NCBI RefSeq assembly: GCF_020905335.1
Contig: NZ_JAJJMN010000001.1
Coordinates: forward strand, 1,426,001 to 1,490,000
DNA from: Flavobacterium lipolyticum
GTDB taxonomy: Bacteria > Bacteroidota > Bacteroidia > Flavobacteriales > Flavobacteriaceae
DNA: 64,000 bases
Direction: 5' to 3'
Every line of letters starts with the position of its first letter. Within the stretch, counting starts at the first letter, position 1. Position numbers and translations under genes: made by a program. The notes under the pieces are model-generated. The model saw only the letters and a list, made by a program, of their open reading frames with translations. It ran no database searches and was not told the origin of the DNA. This document shows positions 43,638 to 51,652 of this stretch, piece after piece.

Positions 43638-43934
43638 TTATATCTTCAACCAGTTGCCATTGACATCTGAAAAAACAGTAGCCTTTTGGTCCCCAACTGA
43701 TATCTCAAGTTTATATTCCTTTTTTTCGTTTACCCAGGCTTTCGCAAGTTTTGCACCCGGATAAGCGGTTTGTAGTGCCGTTTTCACAGCAGCTGGTACA
43801 GCATCTGCAGCAACTTCTGTATATTCTGTCTGAACATTAACAGCAATTTTTATTTGCTCCTGAGAAACAACAGTATTCGCAGAAACGGATAAACTTCCTA
43901 AAACAACTGCTACTGATAAGGCTAACTTTTTCAT
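43638..43934 (-). CDS. Secreted PepSY-like small protein, array member 6
   Basis: 98 residues, last gene of a six-gene paralogous row. Signal peptide MKKLALSVAVVLGSLSVSAN. The mature domain has the family core: EYTEVAADAVPAAVKTALQ, YPGAKLAKAWVNEKKEYKLE and a final beta hairpin with SDVNGNWLKI. This resembles the PepSY-like (DUF2874) fold of small periplasmic proteins; no catalytic residue is evident. It begins 11 bases after the stop of member 5, so is likely co-transcribed with it. Confidence 0.82.
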   Translation of the reverse strand: MKKLALSVAVVLGSLSVSANTVVSQEQIKIAVNVQTEYTEVAADAVPAAVKTALQTAYPGAKLAKAWVNEKKEYKLEISVGDQKATVFSDVNGNWLKI

Positions 43935-43945
43935 ATTATTCTTTT

Positions 43946-44251
43946 TTAATATTTCGGGGCAATGTCTCCTTTGTCATTTGTGAAAACAAAATGTTTCTCC
44001 TGATCAGCCCCCGAATTCAGTTCTAATTTGTACTGCTTTTTCGGATTTACATAAGCCTTTACAAGCTTCGAACCTGGAAAAGATTTTTCTAAAGTCGCTT
44101 TAACTTCAGCTGGAAGCGCTTCTGGTTTTATTTCCTTAAAATCGTCTTGAAATGTAACGACATTCAAAACTGATTTTTTTAATGTAGTCGCTTCTGCATT
44201 CGTTACTAAACCTCCTAAAATGATGACAGCTGATAAAATTAATTTTTTCAT
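43946..44251 (-). CDS. Secreted PepSY-like small protein, array member 5
   Basis: 101 residues, the most divergent member. Signal peptide MKKLILSAVIILGGLVTNAE. The core is kept (FKEIKPEALPAEVKATLEKS, FPGSKLVKAYVNPKKQYKLE), but the last hairpin has a three-residue insertion (SGADQEKHFVFTNDKGD) and ends IAPKY instead of ILKK. It is 46 bases downstream of member 4. Confidence 0.82.
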   Translation of the reverse strand: MKKLILSAVIILGGLVTNAEATTLKKSVLNVVTFQDDFKEIKPEALPAEVKATLEKSFPGSKLVKAYVNPKKQYKLELNSGADQEKHFVFTNDKGDIAPKY

Positions 44252-44297
44252 AAGTACTTGCTTTTTTTAATTACTATTAGCTGATAAAATTAGGCAA

Positions 44298-44594
44298 TTA
44301 TTTTTTAAGAATATTTCCGGAAGCATCTGTAAACACAGTGTATTTTTTATCTCCGCTGGAAATTTCCAATTTATACTCATCCTTCTCACTCTTATACGCT
44401 TTTTCAAGTTTTGTGTTAGGGAAAGATTTTTCGATTGTTGATTTAACTGCTGCCGGAACTGCATCCGCACTAATCTCTTTATATTCATCCTGAACAACTA
44501 CAGCTTGAATGTCTGAAGTTTTCACTGTCGAAGTCGCTGCCTGAACGGATAAACCTCCAAGAACAATCGCTGCTGATAAAATTAACTTTTTCAT
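44298..44594 (-). CDS. Secreted PepSY-like small protein, array member 4
   Basis: 98 residues. Signal peptide MKKLILSAAIVLGGLSVQAA; core VQDEYKEISADAVPAAVKST, FPNTKLEKAYKSEKDEYKLE and the terminal TVFTDASGNILKK, which it shares almost exactly with member 3. A second frame over its downstream half in another register is a shadow. Confidence 0.82.
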   Translation of the reverse strand: MKKLILSAAIVLGGLSVQAATSTVKTSDIQAVVVQDEYKEISADAVPAAVKSTIEKSFPNTKLEKAYKSEKDEYKLEISSGDKKYTVFTDASGNILKK

Positions 44595-44623
44595 AATAAA
44601 TGGTTTTTATGGGTTACTAATCG

Positions 44624-44914
44624 TTATTTTTTAAGAATATTTCCGGAAGCATCTGTATAAACTGTAGATTTTTCTCCTCTAACGGTTATCTCTATTTTAT
44701 ACTCCTTCTTTGCATTTACATAAGCTTTGTCCAGTTTTACTCCCGGATAAGCATTGTCTAATGCGGTTTTGATCGCAGCCGGAACTGCATCAACTTCTTT
44801 ATATTCATCCTGAACACTTACAGTTTTCACCAATAAACCTGTCATTGTTCCATTTCCTGCCTGCATAGACAAACTACCTAACACGATAGCTGCCGATAAG
44901 ATTAACTTTTTCAT
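44624..44914 (-). CDS. Secreted PepSY-like small protein, array member 3
   Basis: 96 residues. Signal peptide MKKLILSAAIVLGSLSMQAG; core VQDEYKEVDAVPAAIKTALD, YPGVKLDKAYVNAKKEYKIE, ending TVYTDASGNILKK. It lacks two residues before the VPAA segment relative to the others. Closest relative in the row is member 4. Confidence 0.82.
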   Translation of the reverse strand: MKKLILSAAIVLGSLSMQAGNGTMTGLLVKTVSVQDEYKEVDAVPAAIKTALDNAYPGVKLDKAYVNAKKEYKIEITVRGEKSTVYTDASGNILKK

Positions 44915-44942
44915 AATGATCCTTTTTAATGGTTCTTATTAA

Positions 44943-45239
44943 TTATTTTTTGATCCAGGTTCCATCTGCATTTGCATAAAGAGAGCCTACTTTGTCTCCT
45001 ACTGTAACGCTCAGTTTGTACTCCGTTTTTTCATTTTTGTATGCTTTTGAAAGTATTGCATCCGGATACGCTTTTTTAAGAGCATCGATTACAGCAGCAG
45101 GAACTTCTTCCACTTTAATTTCAGTGTACTCGTCCTGGATAACTGCTGTTTTTACGATTGTATTTGATATTGGAGAAGTTGAAGCAAATGATGTTAAACC
45201 TCCCAAAACGATTGCGGCTGATAGAAATAAATTTTTCAT
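44943..45239 (-). CDS. Secreted PepSY-like small protein, array member 2
   Basis: 98 residues. Signal peptide MKNLFLSAAIVLGGLTSFAS is identical to that of member 1, and the rest is highly similar (DEYTEIKVEEVPAAVIDALK, KAYPDAILSKAYKNEKTEYK, YANADGTWIKK). Members 1 and 2 form a recent pair within the row. The 73-base gap to member 1 is the longest in the row and AT-rich. Confidence 0.82.
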   Translation of the reverse strand: MKNLFLSAAIVLGGLTSFASTSPISNTIVKTAVIQDEYTEIKVEEVPAAVIDALKKAYPDAILSKAYKNEKTEYKLSVTVGDKVGSLYANADGTWIKK

Positions 45240-45312
45240 AGTGTGTATATTTAAGTACTCTTAATTTTATTTTAATGTTCTTAATTTGTATAAACATAAG
45301 AACGGCTTTACC

Positions 45313-45609
45313 TTATTTTTTAATCCAGGTTCCGTCTGCATTAGCAAAAAGATTACCTACCTTTTCTCCTACTGTAACGTCTAATTTGTACTCGGATTTT
45401 TCGTTTTTATACGCTTTTGTAACTACAGCGCTTGGATAGGCTTTTTTCAAAGCTTCCGTAATTGGAGCAGGTATTTCTTCTAATTTGATCTCTGTATATT
45501 CGTCTGCAACAGAAACCGTTTTAACGATAGTGTTTGCAATTGGAGCATTTGATGCGAATGATGTTAAACCTCCTAAAACAATTGCGGCTGATAAAAATAA
45601 ATTTTTCAT
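45313..45609 (-). CDS. Secreted PepSY-like small protein, array member 1
   Basis: 98 residues, first gene in the direction of transcription. Signal peptide MKNLFLSAAIVLGGLTSFAS; core DEYTEIKLEEIPAPITEALK, KAYPSAVVTKAYKNEKSEYK, FANADGTWIKK. The 297-base gap upstream shows no clear -7 element. It holds TTGGCAC on the minus strand (near 45733-45739), like a sigma-54 -24 box, but without a proper -12 GC. Two hairpins (45824-45855, 45875-45902) belong to the end of the accC operon. Confidence 0.82.
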   Translation of the reverse strand: MKNLFLSAAIVLGGLTSFASNAPIANTIVKTVSVADEYTEIKLEEIPAPITEALKKAYPSAVVTKAYKNEKSEYKLDVTVGEKVGNLFANADGTWIKK

Positions 45610-45823
45610 AATGTGTACGTTTTAAATTATTAATAGTTGTTTACGCTTTAGATAATGAAATTATTATGCCGTAACGAAAACGTTGTACCTGCAATTACTT
45701 AAGTCCTTATTTTTAAAGGGATTAAATCATTTGTGCCAAAATTTAAAATTTATAAAAAGTGTGTAACCCAGGCAAAACCTGTATAAAAAATACACACCGA
45801 AAGTGTTTACTTCACTAAAAAAC

Positions 45824-45855
45824 AAACCCGATAAGTTCTAAAACCTATCGGGTTT
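45824..45855. terminator. AAACCCGATA-type hairpin
   Basis: AAACCCGATAAGTT (45824-45837) against AACCTATCGGGTTT (45842-45855), one mismatch. Near-copy of the hairpin at 15233-15264. Confidence 0.65.
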
Positions 45856-45874
45856 ACCAGTTGGTAACATAAAA

Positions 45875-45902
45875 AAAGGCTGTTGAAAAATCAACAGCCT
45901 TT
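45875..45902 (-). terminator. Terminator of the fabH-accB-accC operon
   Basis: Perfect stem AAAGGCTGTTGA / TCAACAGCCTTT with a 4-base loop, 5 bases beyond the accC stop. On the minus strand it is followed by a T run. Confidence 0.85.
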
Positions 45903-45906
45903 ACTT

Positions 45907-47256
45907 CTATTCCTCTATAGGTTTCATTTTAAATGTATCCATAAAAGCAGTAGTATAATCTCCTGCAATATATCTTGGGTCATCCATCAATTGTCTATGG
46001 AATGGTATTGTAGTTTTGATGCCTTCAATAACAAATTCATCCAGAGCTCTACGCATTTTGCTGATAGCTTCTTCTCTTGATTGTGCCGTTGTGATTAACT
46101 TTGCAATCATCGAATCGTAGTTTGGCGGGATGCTGTAACCAGAATATACGTGAGTATCTAAACGTACTCCGTGCCCTCCTGGCATATGAAGCGTAGTAAT
46201 TTTTCCTGGTGAAGGACGAAAATCGTTATAAGGATCTTCAGCATTAATACGGCATTCGATGGCGTGTAATTGTGGTAAGTAGTTTTTTCCTGAAATTGGA
46301 ATTCCGGCCGCTACCATAATTTGCTCACGAATTAAATCGTAATCAATTACTTGTTCAGTGATCGGGTGCTCCACCTGAATACGGGTATTCATTTCCATGA
46401 AATAGAAGTTTCTGTGTTTGTCAACCAAAAACTCAACTGTTCCGGCTCCTTCGTACTTAATGAATTCTGCCGCTTTTACAGCCGCTTCTCCCATTGCCGC
46501 ACGCAATTCGTCAGTCATGAATGGTGAAGGTGTTTCTTCAGTTAATTTCTGGTGACGACGTTGTACAGAACAATCTCTTTCAGAAAGGTGACATGCTTTT
46601 CCGTATGAATCTCCAACAACCTGAATTTCGATATGACGTGGCTCTTCGATAAGTTTCTCCATGTACATTCCGTCATTTCCAAATGCAGCGGCAGCTTCCT
46701 GACGTGCACTTTCCCATGCTTTCAATAATTCATCTTCTTTCCATACCGCACGCATTCCTTTTCCACCACCACCGGCAGTAGCTTTAAGCATTACCGGGTA
46801 ACCAAATTCTTTAGCTAACTTTTGTGTTTGTTCGAAAGATTCTAATAATCCGTCAGAACCTGGTACACATGGAACTCCTGCCGCTTTCATTGTCGCTTTT
46901 GCAGAAGCTTTATCTCCCATTCTGTCAATCATCTCAGGAGCTGCACCAATAAATTTGATTCCGTGCTCCTGACAAATTTTTGAGAATTTAGCATTCTCAG
47001 AAAGAAATCCATAACCTGGATGTATTGCATCTGCGTTAGTAATTTCGGCAGCAGCAATTATATTTGACATTTTCAAATACGATAAGTTACTTGGAGGGGG
47101 ACCAATACAAACCGCTTCATCAGCAAACTTAACATGTAAACTTTCAGCATCGGCTGTAGAGTAAACTGCTACAGTTTTGATTCCCATTTCTTTACATGTA
47201 CGAATTACACGAAGTGCAATTTCTCCTCTATTTGCAATTAATATTTTTTTAAACAT
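45907..47256 (-). CDS. accC: Acetyl-CoA carboxylase, biotin carboxylase subunit
   Basis: Carboxylates the biotin on AccB using bicarbonate and ATP, the first step of fatty acid synthesis. 449 residues, standard length. ATP-grasp features: [35 protein letters not shown] (glycine-rich lid), [56 protein letters not shown] and the C-terminal [12 protein letters not shown]. It lies last in DUF177-rpmF-fabH-accB-accC. The accB-accC spacer holds convergent short repeats. Confidence 0.97.
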   Translation of the reverse strand: MFKKILIANRGEIALRVIRTCKEMGIKTVAVYSTADAESLHVKFADEAVCIGPPPSNLSYLKMSNIIAAAEITNADAIHPGYGFLSENAKFSKICQEHGIKFIGAAPEMIDRMGDKASAKATMKAAGVPCVPGSDGLLESFEQTQKLAKEFGYPVMLKATAGGGGKGMRAVWKEDELLKAWESARQEAAAAFGNDGMYMEKLIEEPRHIEIQVVGDSYGKACHLSERDCSVQRRHQKLTEETPSPFMTDELRAAMGEAAVKAAEFIKYEGAGTVEFLVDKHRNFYFMEMNTRIQVEHPITEQVIDYDLIREQIMVAAGIPISGKNYLPQLHAIECRINAEDPYNDFRPSPGKITTLHMPGGHGVRLDTHVYSGYSIPPNYDSMIAKLITTAQSREEAISKMRRALDEFVIEGIKTTIPFHRQLMDDPRYIAGDYTTAFMDTFKMKPIEE

Positions 47257-47266
47257 CTTATTTTAA

Positions 47267-47358
47267 TTAGATAATTAGACAATTTGATCATTAGATAATT
47301 TTAGATGTCTGTATTAATTCTGTCAGATCAATCTAAAATCTAAAATCTAAAATCTAAA
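47267..47358. repeat. Convergent octad and heptad repeats between accB and accC
   Basis: Octads TTAGATAA, TTAGACAA, TTTGATCA, TTAGATAA (47267-47298) face four heptads ATCTAAA (47331-47358). The arms are roughly complementary. Confidence 0.8.
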
Positions 47359-47363
47359 TTTAT

Positions 47364-47852
47364 TTATGATGGATCAACTAAGAATAAAGGTTGGTCAAAT
47401 TCTACAGGAGACATATCGTCAACAAGAATTTTTACAATTTTACCTGAAACTTCCGATTCGATTTCGTTGAATAATTTCATTGCTTCAATTACACAAAGAA
47501 CATCACCTTTTGCGATAGTGCTTCCAACTTCAGTAAATACTGGTTTGTCTGGAGATGGTTTTCTGTAAAAAGTTCCAATAATTGGAGATTTAATAGTAAT
47601 GAATTTAGAATCTTCAACAGCAGCAGGCGCCTCAGCACTTACATTTACAACTACCGGAGCTGTTTGTTGAGGAGCAACTGCTTGTGGCAATGCTGCCTGA
47701 GCAGGTAATTGCTGTACATAAGTAGTTTCAGTTACATTTCCTTCTAAAGTTGTTCTGATCGTGATTTTCACATCATCCATTTCCAACTTTACTTCTGCAA
47801 CACCCGAATTTGCTACAAATTTGATTAGGTTTTGAATTTCTTTTAAATCCAT
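47364..47852 (-). CDS. accB: Biotin carboxyl carrier protein
   Basis: Carries biotin between the carboxylase and transferase subunits of acetyl-CoA carboxylase. 162 residues. The helical N-terminus (MDLKEIQNLIKFVANSGVAE) is followed by a flexible Ala/Pro/Gln linker (about 48-80) and the biotinyl domain (about 85-160). Biotin is attached at Lys126 in VIEAMKLFNEIES. It begins 23 bases after fabH, so they are co-transcribed. Confidence 0.96.
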   Translation of the reverse strand: MDLKEIQNLIKFVANSGVAEVKLEMDDVKITIRTTLEGNVTETTYVQQLPAQAALPQAVAPQQTAPVVVNVSAEAPAAVEDSKFITIKSPIIGTFYRKPSPDKPVFTEVGSTIAKGDVLCVIEAMKLFNEIESEVSGKIVKILVDDMSPVEFDQPLFLVDPS

Positions 47853-47875
47853 AATGATTCGTTTTTAGTTTTGAT

Positions 47876-48874
47876 TTATTTTTTATCGTATGCCCATTTT
47901 AGGTAAATAGATCCCCAAGTGAATCCTCCACCAAAAGCGGCAAAAATAATATTATCTCCTTTTTTAAGCAAATGTTCAAAGTCGCTTAATACTAATGGTA
48001 ACGTAGCTGAAGTGGTGTTACCATATTTTTCAATATTCACCAATACTTTTGAATCCTCAAGATTCATTCTGTTTGCAGTAGCATCGATGATACGTCTGTT
48101 TGCCTGATGTGGCACTAACCAATTCACATCCTGATTCGTAAGATTGTTTCTTTGCAAAATCAATTCGCTGGCATCAGCCATATTGGTTACAGCGTATTTA
48201 AAAACGGTTTTTCCGTCCTGAATAATATTGTGTTGTTTGTTTTGTACGGTCTCCGCTGTAGTTGGAGTTAAAGAACCTCCTGCAGAAATTTTAAGAAAAT
48301 CGCGTCCTACACCGTCGCTTCGTAAGTATTCATCTTGTAAGCCTAAGCCTTCATAATTGGGTTCGAATAAAACGGCTCCCGCTCCGTCACCAAAAATGAT
48401 ACAAGTTGCTCTGTCTGTATAATCTACAATTGATGACATTTTATCGGCACCAATTAATAGTACTTTTTTATATCTTCCTGACTGCACATAAGCTGCAGCG
48501 GTAGACATTCCGTATAAGAAACTTGAACATGCCGCCTGCAAATCGTAAGCAAATGCATTGGTAGCTCCAATTTCTGTCGCAACAAAAACTCCAGTAGAGG
48601 CTACCGGCATATCTGCTGTAGCTGTTGCCATTATAATCAGATCAATCTCTAACGGATCAATATTAGCTTTTGCTATTAAATCCTGTGCTGCTTTTATAGC
48701 AAGAAACGATGTTCCTTTATCAGCATCTTTTAAAATCCTTCTTTCTTTAATTCCGGTACGAGTAGTAATCCATTCGTCATTGGTATCGACCATCGTTTCC
48801 AAAACTTTGTTCGAAAGTACAAAGTCTGGAACGTAAGCTCCAACAGCGGTAATTGCGGCTGTGATTGTATTCAT
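47876..48874 (-). CDS. fabH: Beta-ketoacyl-ACP synthase III
   Basis: Condenses acetyl-CoA with malonyl-ACP to start fatty acid chains. 332 residues from the ATG at 48874 (MNTITAAITAVGAYVPDFVL); a TTG nine bases upstream is in frame but less likely. Catalytic triad: Cys116 in DLQAACSSFLYGM, His in WLVPHQANRRI and Asn in EKYGNTTSATLPL. The EWITTRTGIKERRI segment is the typical CoA-contact region. It lies upstream of accB and downstream of rpmF, a widely conserved order. Confidence 0.95.
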   Translation of the reverse strand: MNTITAAITAVGAYVPDFVLSNKVLETMVDTNDEWITTRTGIKERRILKDADKGTSFLAIKAAQDLIAKANIDPLEIDLIIMATATADMPVASTGVFVATEIGATNAFAYDLQAACSSFLYGMSTAAAYVQSGRYKKVLLIGADKMSSIVDYTDRATCIIFGDGAGAVLFEPNYEGLGLQDEYLRSDGVGRDFLKISAGGSLTPTTAETVQNKQHNIIQDGKTVFKYAVTNMADASELILQRNNLTNQDVNWLVPHQANRRIIDATANRMNLEDSKVLVNIEKYGNTTSATLPLVLSDFEHLLKKGDNIIFAAFGGGFTWGSIYLKWAYDKK

Positions 48875-48999
48875 TATATTCAATTATTTCGTTTCAAATA
48901 CAGCGTATCTGAAAAATTTTTAAAAGACTTGAAAATTACAAAAAAAAACGAAATTAATTTGCAGTTATTTTCTTAAAAAAAGAAAAGTATAACCAACAA

Positions 49000-49024
49000 A
49001 AAAAACTCTCACTATGTGAGAGTT
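49000..49024 (-). terminator. Terminator after rpmF
   Basis: AACTCTCAC / GTGAGAGTT (49004-49012, 49016-49024), followed on the minus strand by a T run. It may partly separate DUF177-rpmF from fabH-accB-accC. Confidence 0.75.
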
Positions 49025-49047
49025 CCAGTATCATTTACAAAAACGTA

Positions 49048-49242
49048 TTAAGCAACCGCTACAGATTTATCGATAACAACTTGCCCTCTGTAGTACATTT
49101 TACCTTCATGCCAGTAAGCTCTGTGGTATAAATGTGCTTCTCCAGTAATAGGACATGTAGCGATTTGAGCTACAGTAGCTTTATAATGTGTTCTTCTCTT
49201 ATCTCTTCTTGTTTTCGAGATTTTTCTCTTAGGATGTGCCAT
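49048..49242 (-). CDS. rpmF: 50S ribosomal protein L32
   Basis: 64-residue ribosomal protein. The start [20 protein letters not shown] is diagnostic; [20 protein letters not shown] replaces the zinc-binding four-cysteine form with a single cysteine, a zinc-independent type common in this phylum. It starts 9 bases after the DUF177 stop and is in the same transcript. Confidence 0.96.
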   Translation of the reverse strand: MAHPKRKISKTRRDKRRTHYKATVAQIATCPITGEAHLYHRAYWHEGKMYYRGQVVIDKSVAVA

Positions 49243-49251
49243 TTTACTATA

Positions 49252-49794
49252 TTATTTATCCGTTAATAGTTTCTTTAATTTGTCCCAACGCGGGTCAATA
49301 TCTTCTTCTTGTTTACTCTCTTTTTTCTCTTCTTTAACCGTTAGCTCATTCAGTTTTTTTAAAGCGTCAGTTTGCAAACTGCCGTCTTTCACTCCTGGAT
49401 GAACTCGTTTTAGAGGTACCGACAGTGCAATCATTTCATAAATGTACTGTGCTACATCAATTTCATGTTCTCCATGCGGTAAGATTAAAAGCTCTTCATT
49501 ATCGTTATTGAATTCTTCTCCAAAACGAACAATTAATTTCATTTTACCTTTTAAAGGCAAATCAAAATCTTCGCTTGTCAGATCACAAGGTACATTTACA
49601 GTTCCTTTGTGTTTGAATTCCAACTCTAACATGTTGCTTTTCTTATCTAAAACTAAACCTACTTTGATGTCCGAACTTTGAAATTCGTCGTAATCAAAGT
49701 TCGCAAAGAACGTGTTACTTATTTGATACTCAAAATGGTGTTTTCCTAGTTTTAATCCTACGAAAGGAATTAAAAATTCTTTTATTTTGCTCAT
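49252..49794 (-). CDS. DUF177 (YceD-family) protein
   Basis: 180 residues. The YceD/DUF177 family is usually found immediately upstream of rpmF, as here, and has been linked to 23S rRNA handling in some organisms. Features: IPFVGLKLGKHHFEYQISNT, VNVPCDLTSEDFDLPLKG with one cysteine in the position of the family motif, and IDVAQYIYEMIALSVPLKRV, then a charged tail ending DPRWDKLKKLLTDK. A -7 promoter element lies 56 bases upstream of the start, so this gene leads the operon. Confidence 0.92.
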   Translation of the reverse strand: MSKIKEFLIPFVGLKLGKHHFEYQISNTFFANFDYDEFQSSDIKVGLVLDKKSNMLELEFKHKGTVNVPCDLTSEDFDLPLKGKMKLIVRFGEEFNNDNEELLILPHGEHEIDVAQYIYEMIALSVPLKRVHPGVKDGSLQTDALKKLNELTVKEEKKESKQEEDIDPRWDKLKKLLTDK

Positions 49795-49849
49795 TTCAAC
49801 ATCAATTTGTCCAATCCGTATCTAAAACTCAGATACCTGAATTGGGGTG

Positions 49850-49857
49850 CAAAGATA
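49850..49857 (-). promoter_or_regulatory. -7 promoter element of DUF177-rpmF
   Basis: On the minus strand TATCTTTG matches TAnnTTTG in the 106-base gap between pdxA and the DUF177 gene. Confidence 0.6.
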
Positions 49858-49900
49858 TAAAATTATTATAAAACTAATAATCTTATTCACCTTTTTTTGT

Positions 49901-50950
49901 TTATAACTGTTTTTCTTTTATTTTGAGTGGTTTTTCAGTAATCTCCTCATACTGATTACGCGAGCGAAAAATATCTATTGCAAGATAAACCGCCTCCTTA
50001 AATGAGTTAAAATCTGCCATGTCTTTTCCGGCAATATCATAAGCCGTACCATGATCCGGTGAGGTTCTAACCTTATTCAAACCAGCCGTATAATTCACTC
50101 CTTTACCAAACGACAAGGTTTTAAACGGAATCAATCCCTGATCGTGATAAGTAGCTACAATAGCATCGTATTTTTCATACTGACCACTTCCAAAAAAACC
50201 ATCTGCCGAAAATGGCCCAAAAACCATAGTCCCTTTTTCAAAGATCTTTTTCAAAGCTGGCTTCAAAATTAAATCTTCTTCTTTCCCAATCACACCTCCA
50301 TCACCACTATGCGGATTCAATCCTAAAACGGCAATTTTTGGCTTAACAATACTAAAATCCTGAACCAGTGATTTTCTGATCGTTTCAATCTTTCTAATGA
50401 TTAGCTCTTCTGTCAAATGGGAAGAAACCTCATTCAACGGTACATGATCGGTAAGCAAACCTACTCGCAAATTATCCTGAACCATCATCATTAAAGCGTT
50501 CCCCTCTAATTCTTTGTCCAGATAATCAGTATGTCCCGGAAATTTAAAATCTTCCGATTGAATGTTGTATTTGTTTATTGGCGCCGTTACCAGAACATCT
50601 ACCAAACCTTCTTTTAGCGCTTTGGTAGCCGCAACAAATGATTTAATTGCGTATTCGCCAATTTTCTCATCATTTTTACCGAAGTTGATATCGACCCCTT
50701 CTTTCCAAAGATTAAAAACATTGACTTTTCCAGGCAAAACCTGCTCTAATTTATCTACACCGTGAAACTGAACTGTAGAGGTAAAGCTCTTTTTAACAAA
50801 AGAAAGTATTTTGGCGTTTGCAAAAATAACTGGCGTACACATCTCCAACATACGAGAATCTTCGAATGTTTTTAATATAACTTCGCTTCCAATACCGTTT
50901 AAATCTCCAACTGAAATCCCAACAATTATATTTTCTGCTTTTTTATTCAT
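49901..50950 (-). CDS. pdxA: 4-hydroxythreonine-4-phosphate dehydrogenase
   Basis: NAD-dependent oxidation of 4-phosphohydroxy-threonine in pyridoxal phosphate synthesis. 349 residues, somewhat longer than E. coli PdxA. Motifs: VGISVGDLNGIGSEVILKTF, ALKEGLVDVLVTAPINKYNI, FPGHTDYL, LGLNPHSGDGGVIGKEE, the metal-site ATYHDQGLIPFKTL and VRTSPDHGTAYDIAGK. It is divergent from ribE with overlapping promoters. The downstream DUF177 gene has its own promoter. Confidence 0.96.
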   Translation of the reverse strand: MNKKAENIIVGISVGDLNGIGSEVILKTFEDSRMLEMCTPVIFANAKILSFVKKSFTSTVQFHGVDKLEQVLPGKVNVFNLWKEGVDINFGKNDEKIGEYAIKSFVAATKALKEGLVDVLVTAPINKYNIQSEDFKFPGHTDYLDKELEGNALMMMVQDNLRVGLLTDHVPLNEVSSHLTEELIIRKIETIRKSLVQDFSIVKPKIAVLGLNPHSGDGGVIGKEEDLILKPALKKIFEKGTMVFGPFSADGFFGSGQYEKYDAIVATYHDQGLIPFKTLSFGKGVNYTAGLNKVRTSPDHGTAYDIAGKDMADFNSFKEAVYLAIDIFRSRNQYEEITEKPLKIKEKQL

Positions 50951-50970
50951 GAGCTCAGATTATTTATTAC

Positions 50971-50978
50971 TAATTTTG
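50971..50978 (+). promoter_or_regulatory. -7 promoter element of ribE
   Basis: TAATTTTG matches TAnnTTTG, 29 bases before the ribE ATG. It overlaps the promoter region of pdxA on the other strand. Confidence 0.6.
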
Positions 50979-50983
50979 ATGTG

Positions 50984-50991
50984 CAAATTTA
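50984..50991 (-). promoter_or_regulatory. -7 promoter element of pdxA
   Basis: On the minus strand TAAATTTG matches TAnnTTTG, 33 bases before the pdxA ATG. Only six bases separate it from the ribE element, so the two promoters probably compete. Confidence 0.6.
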
Positions 50992-51007
50992 GTAAAATAA
51001 AACCAAA

Positions 51008-51598
51008 ATGTTCACAGGAATTATAGAAACCCTAGGAAGGATTCACGAAATAAGAAAAGATCAAAACAATCTTCACATCACAGTTGACTCCACAATCACT
51101 AATGAATTAAAAATAGACCAAAGTGTTTCTCATAACGGAATCTGCCTGACGGTTGTAGCAATAAAAGATTCACTTTACACAGTAACCGCTATCGACGAGA
51201 CCATTTTAAAAACCAATATTGGCGACTGGAAGGAAGGCGATATTGTAAATCTGGAAAGAGGAATGAAACTTGGCGACCGTCTTGACGGACATATCGTACA
51301 GGGGCATGTAGACCAAACCGGGACCTGTATTAAAATCGAAGAAGCACACGGAAGCTGGAATTATACTTTTGAATACGACAAAAACCTCAGCAATATTACC
51401 ATTGAAAAAGGTTCTATTACGGTAAACGGAGTAAGCCTAACGGTTGTAAACTCAAAAACAAACGAATTTAGCGTTTCGATTATTCCTTACACTTTTGAAA
51501 ATACTAATTTCAAAAACTTCAAAGTTGGAACTAAAATAAACCTTGAATTTGATGTTGTTGGAAAATACATCTCAAGACTTTATGCGACAAACAAATAA
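51008..51598 (+). CDS. ribE: Riboflavin synthase, alpha subunit
   Basis: Converts two 6,7-dimethyl-8-ribityllumazine to riboflavin. 196 residues built from two similar lumazine-binding barrels: MFTGIIETLGRI with VSHNGICLTVV and IDETILKTNIGDW in the first; GDRLDGHIVQGHVDQTG with GSITVNGVSLTVV and SIIPYTFENTNF in the second. No FMN riboswitch is seen in the short leader. It is divergent from pdxA and ends at a shared terminator. Confidence 0.96.
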   Translation: MFTGIIETLGRIHEIRKDQNNLHITVDSTITNELKIDQSVSHNGICLTVVAIKDSLYTVTAIDETILKTNIGDWKEGDIVNLERGMKLGDRLDGHIVQGHVDQTGTCIKIEEAHGSWNYTFEYDKNLSNITIEKGSITVNGVSLTVVNSKTNEFSVSIIPYTFENTNFKNFKVGTKINLEFDVVGKYISRLYATNK

Positions 51599-51614
51599 TT
51601 CGTAAAATCTACTC

Positions 51615-51652
51615 ATTAAAAAAGCTTCAGTTTACACTGAAGCTTTTTTAAT
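51615..51652. terminator. Bidirectional terminator shared by ribE and a small gene
   Basis: 17-bp stem, arms 51615-51631 and 51636-51652 (core AAAAAAGCTTCAGT), loop TTAC. The stop codon of the minus-strand small gene lies in the loop, so the gene's last codons form one arm. Confidence 0.85.

Noticed and set aside
45733..45739. Sigma-54 promoter in front of the PepSY-like array
   Set aside because: Only a -24-like TTGGCAC is seen; the required GC at -12 with correct spacing is missing.
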